Assembly (NCBI RefSeq): GCF_947495845.1
Contig: NZ_CANMAO010000027.1
Span: forward strand, 1-58,049
From: an uncultured Endozoicomonas sp.
GTDB lineage: Bacteria > Pseudomonadota > Gammaproteobacteria > Pseudomonadales > Endozoicomonadaceae
Length of the DNA stretch: 58,049 nucleotides
Direction of reading: 5' to 3'
Numbering within the stretch: position 1 is the stretch's first letter; every line of letters begins with the position of its first letter. Below, one piece after another: positions 1 to 10,500 of this stretch. A program made the translations under genes and the position numbers. The notes under the pieces were generated by a model. The model was not told the DNA's origin, made no database searches, and saw nothing but the letters and a program-made list of their open reading frames with translations.

Positions 1-930
1 CAGGGATACCTCAGCGATGCCCGCATTCTTGCGCTGAACAGCTACGAAAATCGTGTATACCAAGTGGGCATTGAAGACAAAGACCCGCTGATTGCCAAGT
101 TCTATCGCCCAGAACGATGGACCAGAGAACAGATCGAGGAAGAACACCAGTTCACCCTTGAGCTTAAAAATATGGAAATGCCGGTGGTCGCACCGTTGGT
201 CAATGAAACGGGTAACTCGCTGCATGAGTTTGAGGGGTTTCTCTTTGCTTTGTTCCCACGTCAGGGAGGCCATGCTCCCGAATTGGATAACCCTGACAAT
301 CTTCTAACGATGGGGCGCACTCTGGGTCGAATCCATAAACTGGGTTCAGCTGTACCGTTTCAAAACCGTCCGGAAATCACATTACAACGCTACGGCATTG
401 ACAGTGTTGAATACCTGCTGGAAAACGATTTCATTCCGTCTTCACTGATGGAAGCTTATCAGACATTAACTCGTGACCTGCTTCATCGGCTAGACCGAAT
501 CCGTCAGCAAAATCAGTGGCAATCCATTCGTGTTCATGGCGATTGTCATGGTGGCAATATTCTCTGGCGGGATAACGCACCGCACTTTGTGGATTTTGAT
601 GACACCCAGACGGCGCCAGCCATTCAGGATTTATGGATGTTACTTTCCGGCGACCGACAAGAGCAAACTCTGCAAATGGCAGAGCTGTTGGACGGTTACA
701 ACGAATTTATGGATTTCAACCCGGCAGAGTTGAACCTTGTTGAGTATTTCAGAACCTTGCGTTTATTGAATTACAGTGGCTGGCTGGCGAAGCGCTGGGA
801 TGATCCGGCATTCCCCATGGCGTTTACCTGGTTTAATACAGAGCGCTACTGGGCAGAACATATTCTGGAGTTGAGAGAGCAACTGGCGGCACTGGATGAA
901 CCGCCTCTGGTGCTATTCGGTCAGGTTTAA
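1..930 (+). CDS. srkA: Stress response kinase A (SrkA/YihE/RdoA), 5' end outside window
   Basis: Cytoplasmic Ser/Thr protein kinase of the aminoglycoside-phosphotransferase fold, known in Escherichia coli for countering envelope- and oxidant-triggered death. The frame is open from base 1 and begins inside the protein (GYLSDARILALNSYENRVYQ), so the true start lies upstream; the first ATG/GTG in the window (64) is not the start. Visible kinase signatures are the ATP-lysine region (PLIAKFYRPERW), the catalytic loop HGDCHGGN (about 535-558) and the metal-binding VDFDD (about 586-603). About 309 codons are present against about 328 residues in E. coli, so only some 20 residues are missing. It converges on dnaB with a 9-base gap. 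The recognition is strong from the conserved N-terminal block and kinase motifs. Confidence 0.93.
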   Translation, partial: QGYLSDARILALNSYENRVYQVGIEDKDPLIAKFYRPERWTREQIEEEHQFTLELKNMEMPVVAPLVNETGNSLHEFEGFLFALFPRQGGHAPELDNPDNLLTMGRTLGRIHKLGSAVPFQNRPEITLQRYGIDSVEYLLENDFIPSSLMEAYQTLTRDLLHRLDRIRQQNQWQSIRVHGDCHGGNILWRDNAPHFVDFDDTQTAPAIQDLWMLLSGDRQEQTLQMAELLDGYNEFMDFNPAELNLVEYFRTLRLLNYSGWLAKRWDDPAFPMAFTWFNTERYWAEHILELREQLAALDEPPLVLFGQV

Positions 931-939
931 TTCTGACCG

Positions 940-2343
940 TTATTCATCATCAAAGCGCCCATAGGCATCGGGCGCCAAGTTCTCAAACCGGGTGAACTGC
1001 CCAATAAATGCTAAACGACAGGTGCCGATCGGACCGTTACGCTGCTTACCAATAATAATCTCTGCAACGCCTTTGTATTCCGTATCGGGGTTGTATACTT
1101 CATCCCGGTAGATAAACATGATAACGTCCGCATCCTGCTCGATCGCACCGGATTCACGAAGATCGGAGTTTACAGGGCGCTTGTTGGGTCGTTGTTCCAG
1201 AGAACGGTTCAACTGCGACAATGCAATCACCGGAACTTTAAATTCCTTGGCAATGGCTTTTAACGATCGCGAGATTTCAGAAATTTCGTTGGTACGGCCT
1301 TCGCCAAAACCGGGAATCTGCATCAACTGCAAATAGTCGATCATGATCATCCCCAGCTCGCCATGCTCACGCACCACACGGCGAACCCTTGAGCGCATTT
1401 CCGATGGGCTGATGCCAGCGGTATCGTCAATAAACAGTTTTTTATCTTTGATGCGCTCAACGGCAGACAATAGCTTCGGCCAATCTTCTTCTTCCAGCTG
1501 ACCACTTCTCACTTTGGACTGGTTGATGCGACCAAGGGAAGACAGCATACGCATCATCAGCTGTTCACCTGGCATTTCCAGACTGAATACCATGACGCCT
1601 TTTTCGCTGTTCAACAGCGCGTTTTCCACAAGGTTCATGGCGAAGGTCGTCTTACCCATGGAAGGACGTGCCGCTACAATAACCATATCCGAAGGCTGCA
1701 GACCGGAAGTCATTTCATCCAGATCTTTAAAGCCTGTGGTGGTACCGGTAATGGCGTTACCGGCGTTGAACATTTCATCGATTTTCTTAACGGTGTTTTC
1801 AAGAATCTCCCGAACACCCACCGGCCCACCGGTATTGGGTCGATCCTCGGCGATGTTGAACACCATTCGCTCAGCTTCATCAAGCAGCGTCTGGCTGTCT
1901 TTACCGTCGGGGTTGTAGGCACCGTCTGCGATTTTCTGACCAGTGTTGATCAGCTTACGAAGCAGTGAACGTTCAAAAATAATATCTGCGTAGGCCCGAA
2001 TGTTTGCCACGCTGGGCACGCTGCTGGCCAGCTCAGCCAGATAAACCAGACCTCCGACGTCATCCAGATCGCCCCGGTTTTCCAGCACCTCTGCCACGGT
2101 GAGTGGGTCAAAAGGTTTGCTCTCATTGGTCAGATAACTGATGGCAGCGTAAATGTGCCGATGGCCGGGATTGTAGAAATCTTCGGCCGTCAGTTTATCT
2201 ACCACACGGTCCCAGGCCTGGTTGTCCAGCATCAGGCCACCCAGGACGGACTGCTCCGCTTCTATGGAGTGGGGAGGGGTTTTGATGGCAACCGTGGCTT
2301 CATCAATAGGAAGCTCGGGCTCCCGGGAAAGGGCATCCAGCAT
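940..2343 (-). CDS. dnaB: Replicative DNA helicase DnaB
   Basis: Hexameric 5'-3' helicase of the replication fork, 467 residues. The N-terminal DnaB domain (about 25-130) is followed by the RecA-like motor with Walker A ARPSMGKT (225-232), the Walker B region MIMIDYLQLM and the DnaB-specific QLNRSLEQRP loop. No intein is present. I place the start at the ATG 2343-2341, giving MLDALSREPE. A longer frame to 2376 would need TTG and would fall on the predicted transcription start. It lies downstream of rplI as in many gammaproteobacteria, but here a terminator and a small extra gene separate the two, so dnaB probably has its own promoter. Confidence 0.97.
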   Translation of the reverse strand: MLDALSREPELPIDEATVAIKTPPHSIEAEQSVLGGLMLDNQAWDRVVDKLTAEDFYNPGHRHIYAAISYLTNESKPFDPLTVAEVLENRGDLDDVGGLVYLAELASSVPSVANIRAYADIIFERSLLRKLINTGQKIADGAYNPDGKDSQTLLDEAERMVFNIAEDRPNTGGPVGVREILENTVKKIDEMFNAGNAITGTTTGFKDLDEMTSGLQPSDMVIVAARPSMGKTTFAMNLVENALLNSEKGVMVFSLEMPGEQLMMRMLSSLGRINQSKVRSGQLEEEDWPKLLSAVERIKDKKLFIDDTAGISPSEMRSRVRRVVREHGELGMIMIDYLQLMQIPGFGEGRTNEISEISRSLKAIAKEFKVPVIALSQLNRSLEQRPNKRPVNSDLRESGAIEQDADVIMFIYRDEVYNPDTEYKGVAEIIIGKQRNGPIGTCRLAFIGQFTRFENLAPDAYGRFDDE

Positions 2344-2383
2344 AGTTGGTCGTCTGAGAAGTAAACAGGAATTCAATATCTGA

Positions 2384-2410
2384 GATTTAGCATACCTGAT
2401 TCCAGGTCAA
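2384..2410 (-). promoter_or_regulatory. Candidate sigma70 promoter of dnaB
   Basis: On the minus strand TTGACC (2410-2405) is followed after 15 bases by TAAATC (2389-2384), preceded by TGC as in extended -10 promoters. The spacer is shorter than the usual 17. A start near 2377 would give a leader of about 35 bases to the dnaB ATG. The rest of the 2344-2626 spacer shows nothing else I can name. Confidence 0.35.
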
Positions 2411-2626
2411 AAAAGCACTGAAGATCATTACTTCTCTTATAGAGAATAGAGCTGAAGCATCACTTTTTACACCCACTGCGTAGAGAGTACGGGCCTGTTG
2501 TAGATTATTTATGGAAGAGTTTTCAAACGTTCTCGGCCAGCAAAAACTGACGAGGCTTTATTAACGAAACAGAGGGGAGAGCGTACTTGTGAGACTACTT
2601 TTGTGGTGTCACAAGCAAAGTTCTAA

Positions 2627-3214
2627 TTAACTATCAATCGCCGTCTGGTTTTGAGCCATCAGTTTCCAGATCTCACCAATGATGATTTCAGACTGTTCTC
2701 TGGAAACCTGTATAAATTTGGAGGCTTCAAGCTCAGTAATATTGAAATCGTAGTTATGAACGGCTTTGTTTCTCAATACCCGAAGCTCACTCACAATCGA
2801 GAACGTATCAGAACTGATAATCTTTTTATTCACCAACGATTTCAGTATGCCGCTGAAGGAGTGAACTTTTTCCACAGAGTCCAAGTCAAGCAAACGATAC
2901 GTCGATGTTACCGAGTTTTCCAGGGCAATCCATGATTCCAGAATGGCAGCTCTTGGTGAGGACTTTTTCACCTCGTCAAGGTAGTACTCTTCTTCTTTGT
3001 CTGGTGTTACCGGGTTAGGAAAAATGGATCTTATCGCGTCGGACCGATTCTGCAGCTTGTCCAGTTCATTGTTAAAATCCTCAGCAACTATTACCTGCTT
3101 CATCCCGGTCAATGTTGCGAGAATCTCAAGAACCGGTGTCTTTAAAATATAAACAACCAGTAATGTGGTGAGCGGCCAGACCAGAATCTCAAGCACGTCC
3201 GTAAAGAATTCCAT
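2627..3214 (-). CDS. Small membrane-anchored protein with HEPN-like C-terminus
   Basis: I do not recognise a named family. The 195-residue protein has one hydrophobic segment (about 8-35), a charged middle (45-85) and a helical C-terminal half ending in LRVLRNKAVHNYDFN. R148-N-K-A-V-H153 matches the R-x4-H motif of HEPN domains, and similar LRNxAxH blocks occur in DUF4145-type proteins. The ATG at 3214 is preferred because GGGG lies six bases upstream. Extension to 3346 would run through both a repeat fragment (3227-3260) and the rplI terminator. It sits between rplI and dnaB, where most relatives have no gene, so it is probably an insertion. A role as RNase or toxin is only inference from the motif. 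Confidence 0.7.
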   Translation of the reverse strand: MEFFTDVLEILVWPLTTLLVVYILKTPVLEILATLTGMKQVIVAEDFNNELDKLQNRSDAIRSIFPNPVTPDKEEEYYLDEVKKSSPRAAILESWIALENSVTSTYRLLDLDSVEKVHSFSGILKSLVNKKIISSDTFSIVSELRVLRNKAVHNYDFNITELEASKFIQVSREQSEIIIGEIWKLMAQNQTAIDS

Positions 3215-3226
3215 AACACCCCTTTG

Positions 3227-3260
3227 TACCAATTCTGTTTTTAAATTTTGGGCTGCGCAG
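3227..3260. repeat. End fragment of the 159-bp palindromic repeat
   Basis: These 34 bases match the left end of the full copy at 22111-22269 with one mismatch (ATGGG versus TTGGG), starting TACCAATTCTG and running to GGCTGCGCAG. Similarity then stops abruptly. It lies directly upstream of the Shine-Dalgarno of the gene that starts at 3214, so it forms part of that gene's leader. It is either a truncated relic or one end left after deletion. Confidence 0.75.
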
Positions 3261-3292
3261 AGACTACCCCATCCTTTTGAAACAATACCAGC

Positions 3293-3325
3293 AAAAAAAA
3301 ACCGGAACTCGAAAGGGCTCCGGTT
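3293..3325 (-). terminator. Rho-independent terminator of the rpsF-rplI operon
   Basis: Read on the minus strand, an 11-bp stem (arms 3325-3315 and 3310-3300, AACCGGAGCCC pairing with GAGTTCCGGTT) around a 4-base loop is followed by eight T. It lies 27 bases after the rplI stop codon. Confidence 0.85.
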
Positions 3326-3351
3326 TTTCGTATCAAGTCCAACCAAACTGA

Positions 3352-3798
3352 TTACTCAGCTTCGATGAATACCTTGATAGTAGCGGCAACGTCAGAGTGC
3401 AGCTGGATACCAACATCGTACTCACCAGTAGCACGGATTGGGCCTTCTGGCAGACGAATTTCGCTTTTGGCAACCGCAACACCGGCAGAAGTAATTGCTT
3501 CAGCCAGGTCACGAGGACCGATAGAACCGAACAACTTACCTTCGTCGCCAGCTTTGGCAGTCAGGGTTAGTTCGATTTCAGCCATTTCTTCAGCACGCTT
3601 CTGAGCAGAGCTCAGAAGATCGCCAGCGGCTTTTTCAAGCTCAGCACGACGTGTTTCAAAAGTAGCCAGATTCGCTTCAGTAGCAGGCAGAGCCTTACCA
3701 AAAGGAATCAAAAAGTTGCGGCCATAACCGTTTTTAACGGTGACCTTGTCGCCCAGCTTACCAAGCTTGGCGATTTGCTCGAGCAGGATCACTTCCAT
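3352..3798 (-). CDS. rplI: 50S ribosomal protein L9
   Basis: L9 binds 23S rRNA near the base of the L1 stalk and helps maintain reading frame. The 148 residues show the family pattern: [32 protein letters not shown] for the N-terminal RNA-binding domain, a long connecting helix (about 45-75) and the C-terminal globular domain. It is the last gene of rpsF-rpsR-DUF2232-rplI and is followed by a strong terminator. Start ATG 3798 matches the family start exactly. Confidence 0.98.
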   Translation of the reverse strand: MEVILLEQIAKLGKLGDKVTVKNGYGRNFLIPFGKALPATEANLATFETRRAELEKAAGDLLSSAQKRAEEMAEIELTLTAKAGDEGKLFGSIGPRDLAEAITSAGVAVAKSEIRLPEGPIRATGEYDVGIQLHSDVAATIKVFIEAE

Positions 3799-3823
3799 TT
3801 CGCTAGCCTCTATCTAGTACCTG

Positions 3824-4693
3824 TCATCCCTGATGCAGTCGGTTATTCACACGGGTGCGAAAATCTAAAAGACTGTCCAGACATGCAGTTAAAACAATGA
3901 CCGGGTACGCCAGCTGCGTGGCGAAGATTAACAGGATGTAAAAACCCACCAGCCAGAAACTTCCCATCTGTTTCATCCCTACTAAGCCGTGGATCATCGC
4001 CAGACCCGCTACCAGTAAAGGCAGCGTAGCCACAGGCACCACGACCAGTAAAGATGGAACAGCGGCAACACCCACAAGGGTAAATGCCAGAAGCCCCATA
4101 GCCATCGGCGCTGACAGGCGAATTCGATGAAACTCTTCACGGAATCCACCCGGATTGTACAGTTGCGCTTGCCAGGCTCTGCCCAGTATCAGCCCAAATA
4201 TACAGCTCACCAGGTTAAACCAGGCGACCATACCGATTACGCAATATTCAACCAGCGTCCTGAGACCTACTATGTCGTCCGTAGACTGACCGGATTGTTG
4301 GAAATAGTCATGAATAAACTTCACGACCAATTCGCTGATCTGGGCAATCTGTTGTGGAGCCAGCTGGGCCATCACGAGAGCAGCAAGCACTCCGAGTGGC
4401 ACCAGCGCCAGTAGCGTTTTTTGCCAGGAAACGGTGTTGCGTAATGTCACCGCCAGAGCGACGGTCATTACTAATCCTGTGATGGTGGAGAACTGTCCCA
4501 TTGCTGCCCAGGCAATACCGGGCAAGATGGCCCAGCCGAGTACTTTCAGCCCTTCAGCGGTGCCGCGACGAAGCGTCACCAGCGAAATAATGGCTGCACT
4601 CACCCAGAACAACATGGGAATACAGGCAAAAATCGTCGCCAGAACAGTTGCCTGTTTCGGGCCACGCATTGCCAGTTCCGCCAATCCACGCAT
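3824..4693 (-). CDS. DUF2232 (YybS-like) integral membrane protein
   Basis: A 289-residue protein with about eight hydrophobic segments (for example ATIFACIPMLFWVSAAIISLVTL, FNLVSCIFGLILG and the C-terminal FYILLIFATQLAYPVIVLTACL). A membrane protein of this kind sits between rpsR and rplI in Pseudomonas and relatives, and the position here is the same (31 bases from rpsR, 25 bases to rplI). The biochemical function is not known; I do not see catalytic motifs. Cotranscription with ribosomal genes suggests a housekeeping role. Confidence 0.85.
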   Translation of the reverse strand: MRGLAELAMRGPKQATVLATIFACIPMLFWVSAAIISLVTLRRGTAEGLKVLGWAILPGIAWAAMGQFSTITGLVMTVALAVTLRNTVSWQKTLLALVPLGVLAALVMAQLAPQQIAQISELVVKFIHDYFQQSGQSTDDIVGLRTLVEYCVIGMVAWFNLVSCIFGLILGRAWQAQLYNPGGFREEFHRIRLSAPMAMGLLAFTLVGVAAVPSLLVVVPVATLPLLVAGLAMIHGLVGMKQMGSFWLVGFYILLIFATQLAYPVIVLTACLDSLLDFRTRVNNRLHQG

Positions 4694-4724
4694 CAGTTAT
4701 ACCCTGTTAATAAGGTGACAGTAT

Positions 4725-4949
4725 TTAATGGCGATCGGTGTATGGCAGCAGAGCCACGTAACGAGCGCGTTTGATGGCAGTTGCCAGCTGACGCTGATAA
4801 CGAGCCTTGGTACCAGTGATACGGCTAGGAACAATCTTGCCGGTTTCAGATACATAAGCTTTCAGGGTGTTCAGATCTTTGTAATCGATCTCTTTCACGC
4901 CTTCAGCGGTAAAACGGCAGAACTTTCTGCGACGGAAAAAACGTGCCAT
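4725..4949 (-). CDS. rpsR: 30S ribosomal protein S18
   Basis: 74 residues, beginning [18 protein letters not shown] and ending [16 protein letters not shown], essentially the standard S18 sequence. S18 pairs with S6 on the 30S platform, and rpsF lies just upstream in the same operon. The Shine-Dalgarno AAGGAGAC lies a few bases before the ATG. There is no priB between rpsF and rpsR, unlike the enterobacteria. Confidence 0.98.
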   Translation of the reverse strand: MARFFRRRKFCRFTAEGVKEIDYKDLNTLKAYVSETGKIVPSRITGTKARYQRQLATAIKRARYVALLPYTDRH

Positions 4950-5027
4950 GACAACGTCTCCTTGAATGATTGCGCTTGTATGGTTAAGAGAAGAGCTCTG
5001 ACGACCTCAAGGGTCAACGCAGAAAAC

Positions 5028-5453
5028 TTACTCTTCAGACTCGCCTGCATCGCTTTCAACAGCGACTTCTTCAGCACGCTCTTCGCGACGCTCACCGCGA
5101 TCTTCGCGACGGTCTTCACGACGGTCACGCTTTTCGTCAGCCTGCAGCATGATAGAAGCTTCGGTGATGGCTTCATCACGACGAATAACCATGTTACGGA
5201 TAACTGCGTCGTTATAACGGAAGTTATCAGTCAGCTCGCTCAGGGATTCATTGCCACACTCAAGGTTCATCAGAACGTAATGAGCTTTGTGGATTTTGTT
5301 GATTGGGTAAGCCAGCTGGCGACGGCCCCAATCTTCAAGACGGTGTACCTTGCCGCCATTTTCAGTGATTGTGCGAGTGTAACGCTCAACCATGGCTGGT
5401 ACTTGTTCGCTCTGGTCAGGATGAACCAGGAAAACGATTTCGTAATGACGCAT
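5028..5453 (-). CDS. rpsF: 30S ribosomal protein S6
   Basis: 141 residues starting [18 protein letters not shown]. The core fold (1-95) is followed by a long charged tail of alternating Arg/Glu ending in Glu/Ser, the kind of tail that RimK extends with glutamate in some bacteria. It is the first gene of the operon, with a good Shine-Dalgarno (AAGGAG) eight bases upstream. Nearly all of the minus-strand transcript starts in the 340-bp gap shared with divergent tamA. Confidence 0.97.
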   Translation of the reverse strand: MRHYEIVFLVHPDQSEQVPAMVERYTRTITENGGKVHRLEDWGRRQLAYPINKIHKAHYVLMNLECGNESLSELTDNFRYNDAVIRNMVIRRDEAITEASIMLQADEKRDRREDRREDRGERREERAEEVAVESDAGESEE

Positions 5454-5793
5454 TATTTGCTCCTTACGGGTTAAATAGCCTTCTGCGTTACGCTAGTTCC
5501 GGAACAAGCCGAAAACAGTGTTATGCAGTAAGGCAAGGAGAGCGGGAACGCAAGCGTTCACCAATGTACTTTATATAGAACTTGATGCGTTGTGATCTGG
5601 AATACGCTTTAATGCGGCTTTAAAACAGCTTCAAAGCACTCAGACACATTGCCCCAAGCATATAAAGAGCGGAGATTCTAGAGATTTGTCCCGTGGGATG
5701 CAAGGGGAGCGAGCAACTTCCGTGCCGGTAGTATCCGGAACCGTAGTAGTCATTTACCTTTATGAAGCAAAACACCGCCACTACTATTGAAAT
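5454..5793. other. Divergent spacer between rpsF and tamA
   Basis: This 340-bp gap must carry the rpsF operon promoter (minus) and that of tamA (plus). A TATAAA hexamer lies on the minus strand near 5570-5576 but without a convincing -35 box. No RNA gene, repeat of the three dispersed families, or convincing small gene is visible. A 64-codon minus frame at 5620-5814 overlaps the tamA start and looks random. Confidence 0.4.
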
Positions 5794-7572
5794 ATGATTA
5801 ATCTTAATAGCCACCGGCTCATCAGGTATTTGCTCACCACAAGGTTTCGCAACCTGTGGTTTGCCGTGGCGATTATCTTGTTTTCCAGTACCCTCAAAGC
5901 CAGTGAAATCACATGGAAAATTAATGGGTTAGATAGCGAGCTCCAGCAAAATGCTTTGATGTACCTGAAAAACCTGCCTGAGTTTCCAGCCAGCCGTTAT
6001 CAGGATCACCAACCTGAAATTCGCGAAGCATTGATTAGCGCACTGAAAGCCCTGGGTTATTACCAACCCTCGATCCAACTCACCTACAACAAAGATAAGC
6101 CCAAAACGCTCTCCATAGACATTAATGCCGGCCTGCCCGTGATTGTACGAGCGGTGAAGATAACCCTGAACGGTGATGCTCAATCCGACAAAGCCTTTAA
6201 ACGCTTAATAAAGCAACAACCATTGACCGTGGGAGAAGTACTCAATGATGGCTTGTATGAATCGCTGAAGACCAGCCTGACCAGCTTAGCCCTCAGCCGC
6301 GGCTATTTTAATGCTGAGCTTTCCAGGCACCAGATCCGAGTTTCGCCTCAAAGGCAGTCGGCAGAAATCATTCTTGCTCTGGATTCAGGCCAACGATATC
6401 GGTTTGGTCAGGTGATTTTTGATCAATCCATCACCAAAGGCATCCGTAAACTGATCGCCCCGATGATCACCATGGAACCGGGCAGCCCTTACCTGGCTGA
6501 AAGTGTCAGCCAACTCAGCCGGGATCTATCAACAACGGGCTATTTTAATTACGTTGATGTGCAACCTTTAAAAGATCAGGCCATGAATGATGAAGTGCCC
6601 ATCAGCATCAGCGTCACGCCAAAAACAGCTTGGGAGCTGGAAACGGGAATCGGTTACTCCACCGATGAAGGGCCAAGAATAACCCTCAGCATCGATAAGC
6701 CATGGCTGGGAGAAAAGGGTCACAGTTTTGCCAGCGACATCAAATATTCAGACAAAGTGAGTGAGCTCAGCGGACGCTATAAAATTCCCTATGGCAACCC
6801 ATTATCGGAATACTACAGCCTGGACGGCGGTTATCAGCGAAACACGTTAGAGGATACCAACAGCCAACTAATCTCTACCTCGATCAACAAATGGAACAAA
6901 AGGCCTGGTAACTGGGATCAAGATTTCTTTTTCCGAGTAGATTACGAAGACTTTACCCAAGGGCTGCAGACGAGTAGTTCTTTGCTGCTCATTCCCGGTA
7001 TGTCCCTTGATCGACGGAAGGTGCGAGGAAACCCTACCGACCCTCGATCCGGTAATGTTTTCAATTTTAAAATCGAAACGTCCTCTACCGCCTGGCAGTC
7101 CGATGTGGATTTTGTGAAAGCCTGGGGGCGAGCCAAATGGTTAACCCGTTTCCGTGACGACCATCGATTGATTGCCAGAGTTGAACAAGGCGCCATCTGG
7201 GTGGATGACATTCAGAACATACCCCCATCCATTCGCTTCTTTACCGGTGGCGATCAAACCATACGCGGTTACAGCTACAACAGCATCTCGCCAAAAGACA
7301 ACAGTGGCCAACTAATTGGCGGGCAATATCTCACTGTTGGCAGCCTTGAGTATAACTTTGAGATTTCTGAAAGCTGGCGGCTGGCGCTGTTTATTGATAA
7401 AGGCACCGTGACCAACTCCTATGCAAAGGACAAAGTAGAGTGGAAGACTGGCGCAGGCCCTGGCATTCGATGGATAACACCCCTGGGACCATTGAAGCTG
7501 GATTTTGCGTTTGCCATCAGCGAACCCGGCTCACCACTTCGAATCAGTTTCACCATAGGGCCTGATCTATGA
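5794..7572 (+). CDS. tamA: Outer-membrane translocation and assembly module TamA
   Basis: Omp85-family beta-barrel that with TamB supports assembly of some outer-membrane proteins and lipid transport to the outer membrane. The 592 residues (E. coli about 577) have an N-terminal signal segment (RNLWFAVAIILFSSTLKA), three POTRA domains (about 38-275) and a C-terminal 16-strand barrel. The barrel contains the Omp85 signature IRGYSYNSISP (about 490-500) and ends in DFAFAISEPGSPLRISFTIGPDL. The start at 5794 has no clear Shine-Dalgarno, yet no better ATG lies upstream in frame. It overlaps tamB by ATGA, indicating translational coupling. tamAB interrupts the usual rpsF-rlmB neighbourhood. Confidence 0.94.
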   Translation: MINLNSHRLIRYLLTTRFRNLWFAVAIILFSSTLKASEITWKINGLDSELQQNALMYLKNLPEFPASRYQDHQPEIREALISALKALGYYQPSIQLTYNKDKPKTLSIDINAGLPVIVRAVKITLNGDAQSDKAFKRLIKQQPLTVGEVLNDGLYESLKTSLTSLALSRGYFNAELSRHQIRVSPQRQSAEIILALDSGQRYRFGQVIFDQSITKGIRKLIAPMITMEPGSPYLAESVSQLSRDLSTTGYFNYVDVQPLKDQAMNDEVPISISVTPKTAWELETGIGYSTDEGPRITLSIDKPWLGEKGHSFASDIKYSDKVSELSGRYKIPYGNPLSEYYSLDGGYQRNTLEDTNSQLISTSINKWNKRPGNWDQDFFFRVDYEDFTQGLQTSSSLLLIPGMSLDRRKVRGNPTDPRSGNVFNFKIETSSTAWQSDVDFVKAWGRAKWLTRFRDDHRLIARVEQGAIWVDDIQNIPPSIRFFTGGDQTIRGYSYNSISPKDNSGQLIGGQYLTVGSLEYNFEISESWRLALFIDKGTVTNSYAKDKVEWKTGAGPGIRWITPLGPLKLDFAFAISEPGSPLRISFTIGPDL

Positions 7573-10500
7573 GTTCAGATCCCGCCAAAGCCGGACCACA
7601 CGCTTTCCCTGATAAGAAAGCCAAAAGAAATATCACTCTGGCCACCAGAATCACATCGGTTCTTCTTGGCCTGGTTGCAGTTATCCTGTGTTTATTCAGC
7701 CTTCTGGTGTTTACCCAAAGCGGCAATGCATTAATCTGGCGACAACTGGCGTATTCAATTTCGCCATTAAACGGAGAGTTTGTGAAAGGAGAGCTTCTCT
7801 CCGGCTGGACATTAAACAATCTTACATGGACTGACCATCAAACACGCTTCAACGCCGACGAAGCCATACTGGAGTGGCACTTTGCCAAGCTGTTAAACAG
7901 AGAGTTACCTATACAACTTATTCGATTAAAAAACACACGACTGATAATAAATAACATCCCTGAAAAAGTAGATGTAGTAAAGACAGAGCCTGAAGCCGAT
8001 TCACCTTTCAAGCTGCCCTTCAACCTCAGGGTTGACCAGATTTATCTGGATAATTTCACGTTGCAAAGCCCTAAAGCAGATCTTTCTGTCGGTATCCTGC
8101 ATTCAGTCATTCAGCTAAAAAACAACCGGCTCACCATTCCAGAACTGATCGTTGATCAGTTTCACTTGAAGATAAAACCGACAGAACAAACACCGCCCTC
8201 TGCAATAGGCTCATTTTCGCTAGCAAAAGGTATAGACCTTTCTAAAACGAATCTTCCCAGGATTCAAACCCCGATCCCCATTACACTGGACAGATTTCTG
8301 CTAACCAATGCATCTCTTGAGAATCAGAATGTTAAGGAAAGTCTGCAAAAATTAGAGCTGGGCTTAACGTGGGATGACTCCGAAATAAAAAACCTTTCGG
8401 CTGCCCTGAAATCCCCAAAAATTGATGCTCAATTAATAGGCACAATGCAGCTGTCTGATAATTATCCTTCGGATATAAATCTCGAGGCCACGCTCTACGA
8501 CAACTTCAACATAGCTGAACTGAATGGCATCAAGGATGAGCAACTAACCCTGAAAACCTCTGGTAACCTGAATCTGCTGACGATCGATGTTAAGACCAGA
8601 GGCCTGATCAACGCAGAGATACAAGGAACCATCAGCCCGTTAAAACCACAAATCCCCATGAATTTGCGTATCTCATGGCAGAACCTGAAGTGGCCGCCTC
8701 TGGCGGATGCGCCACAATTAATCTCTGACTTCGGATCAGTTCACCTTTTCGGCAAACTCGACCAGTATCAATTGACGATTGATGCTGCCCTGCACGCTAT
8801 TGACCAACCTGAAGCGCACCTCAAACTGATAAGTAATGGCAACCTGGAAACCTTATCGATCAATGAACTGTCTGCTAATCCAGTAGACACGACCAATAAA
8901 GAGACAAATGCTCAAAAAGCAGTCAACATTACCGGTATGTTGAACTGGAAAAATGGCATTCAATGGCAGGGAAAAGTGCAGCTCTCACAGTTAACACCAG
9001 AGCTGTGGTTACCGGGTATTCCGGGTACATTGAATGGCACCCTGCAATCGCAGTTTTCGCTGCAAAATGAGAAATGGCAGTTACAACTTTCAGATATGGA
9101 CGTCAACGGCACTCTGCTTAATCAGCCGGCATCCGCCAAAGGCAAGCTAAAAGCGACCAGTATACGTTCATCGTCTTATGCTCTGCCTTTTACCGCTACG
9201 GCCAACAACCTGCACCTTTCTTTGGGTGATAACCAGCTGGATGTTCACGGTACTCTGGCTGAAAAAGTAGCACTGCGAGCTGAAATAAATGCCCAAACAC
9301 TTGGGTTGCTGCATCAAGACCTTGCCGGCCAACTTCAAGGTAACATTAACGTCAGTGGCACTAGCCAGCAGCCATCCCTGTCCTATTCAATTAACAGCTC
9401 CCGATTCGTTTATCAACAAACCAGCATCACCGGACTCAAAGCAACCGGCAACTTAACAAAAGGTAAAGTAACTGAAGGGAGGGCTAAAATAGGTGCTGTC
9501 GCTCTGAATCATGGGGCTTTGCAATTAAACGACTTTTCCCTCACAGCCAGTGGCGATGAGCTGAAACACATCATTGCGATTAAAACGGCTGGTAACCCCA
9601 TTGGCGGTGAGCTCACCTTTAATGGTTCCTGGAAAGACAATCAATGGAATGCTGACATTCCTGAAGCATTATTGGCAACACCTGTGGATAAGTGGACACT
9701 GGAAAAGCCTGTCTCCATCCAATTAAACCGGAAACAAATTGCGACTATCTCAGATCAGTGCTGGCTATCAAGCCCTGCAAAACTCTGTATTGGGAGATCC
9801 CATTTTTCACCAAATCAAGCTACCACCAGCTTTGTGTTATCGGATCTCGATTTATCCACGCTGGGCCCTCTTTTTCCCAATACCTTTAATTGGGAAGCAA
9901 AACTCTCTGGCAACGGTGAACTTCAATGGATTGATGGTATTCCAAAAGCCAACGTCAGATTGAAAACGACACCCGGTAAGTTAATCAACAAATCTGCAGC
10001 ATCCATCATCGCTGAATACCAACAGCTAAACGCCAGTATAAACCTTGACTCAGAAACCTTAACGGCGAAACTCGACTTCCTGTCCAAAGTACTGGGAACT
10101 GCACAATTAAACCTTTCTGTCAGCGATATTCAGAGGCAACAGCAATTGAGTGGCACCGCTGATATTCAGAGTATGCAGTTAACGTTCCTCCAACCTCTGA
10201 TACCAGAGCTAAGCCGCCTCGATGGGCTCCTCTCTATGAATACCCGAATGGCGGGTACACTGAAAGAACCACTGCTGTATGGCAAGCTGCAACTCAGTGA
10301 TGGCAACGCGATAACCCGGGGAGATACTGTCAGAGTCAGCAGCCTTAAAACGCAACTGGCCTTTGAAGGCGACCATGCTCGGATAAATGGCAGTCTCAAG
10401 GTGGGTGATGGTGATATGCAACTGTCGGGCGACATGAACTGGCAACAGCAACCACTTCGCGGGCAACTGACCATGAAAGGAAAAGACCTGGAGGCTCGTT

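Noticed and set aside
2344-2376. Longer dnaB frame starting MNSCLLLRRPT
   Set aside because: Needs a TTG start and has no match to the DnaB N-terminus; the ATG at 2343 fits the family.
4728-5474. 248-codon plus-strand frame
   Set aside because: Antisense to rpsR and rpsF; low-complexity Thr/Ala/Ser translation without domain signs.
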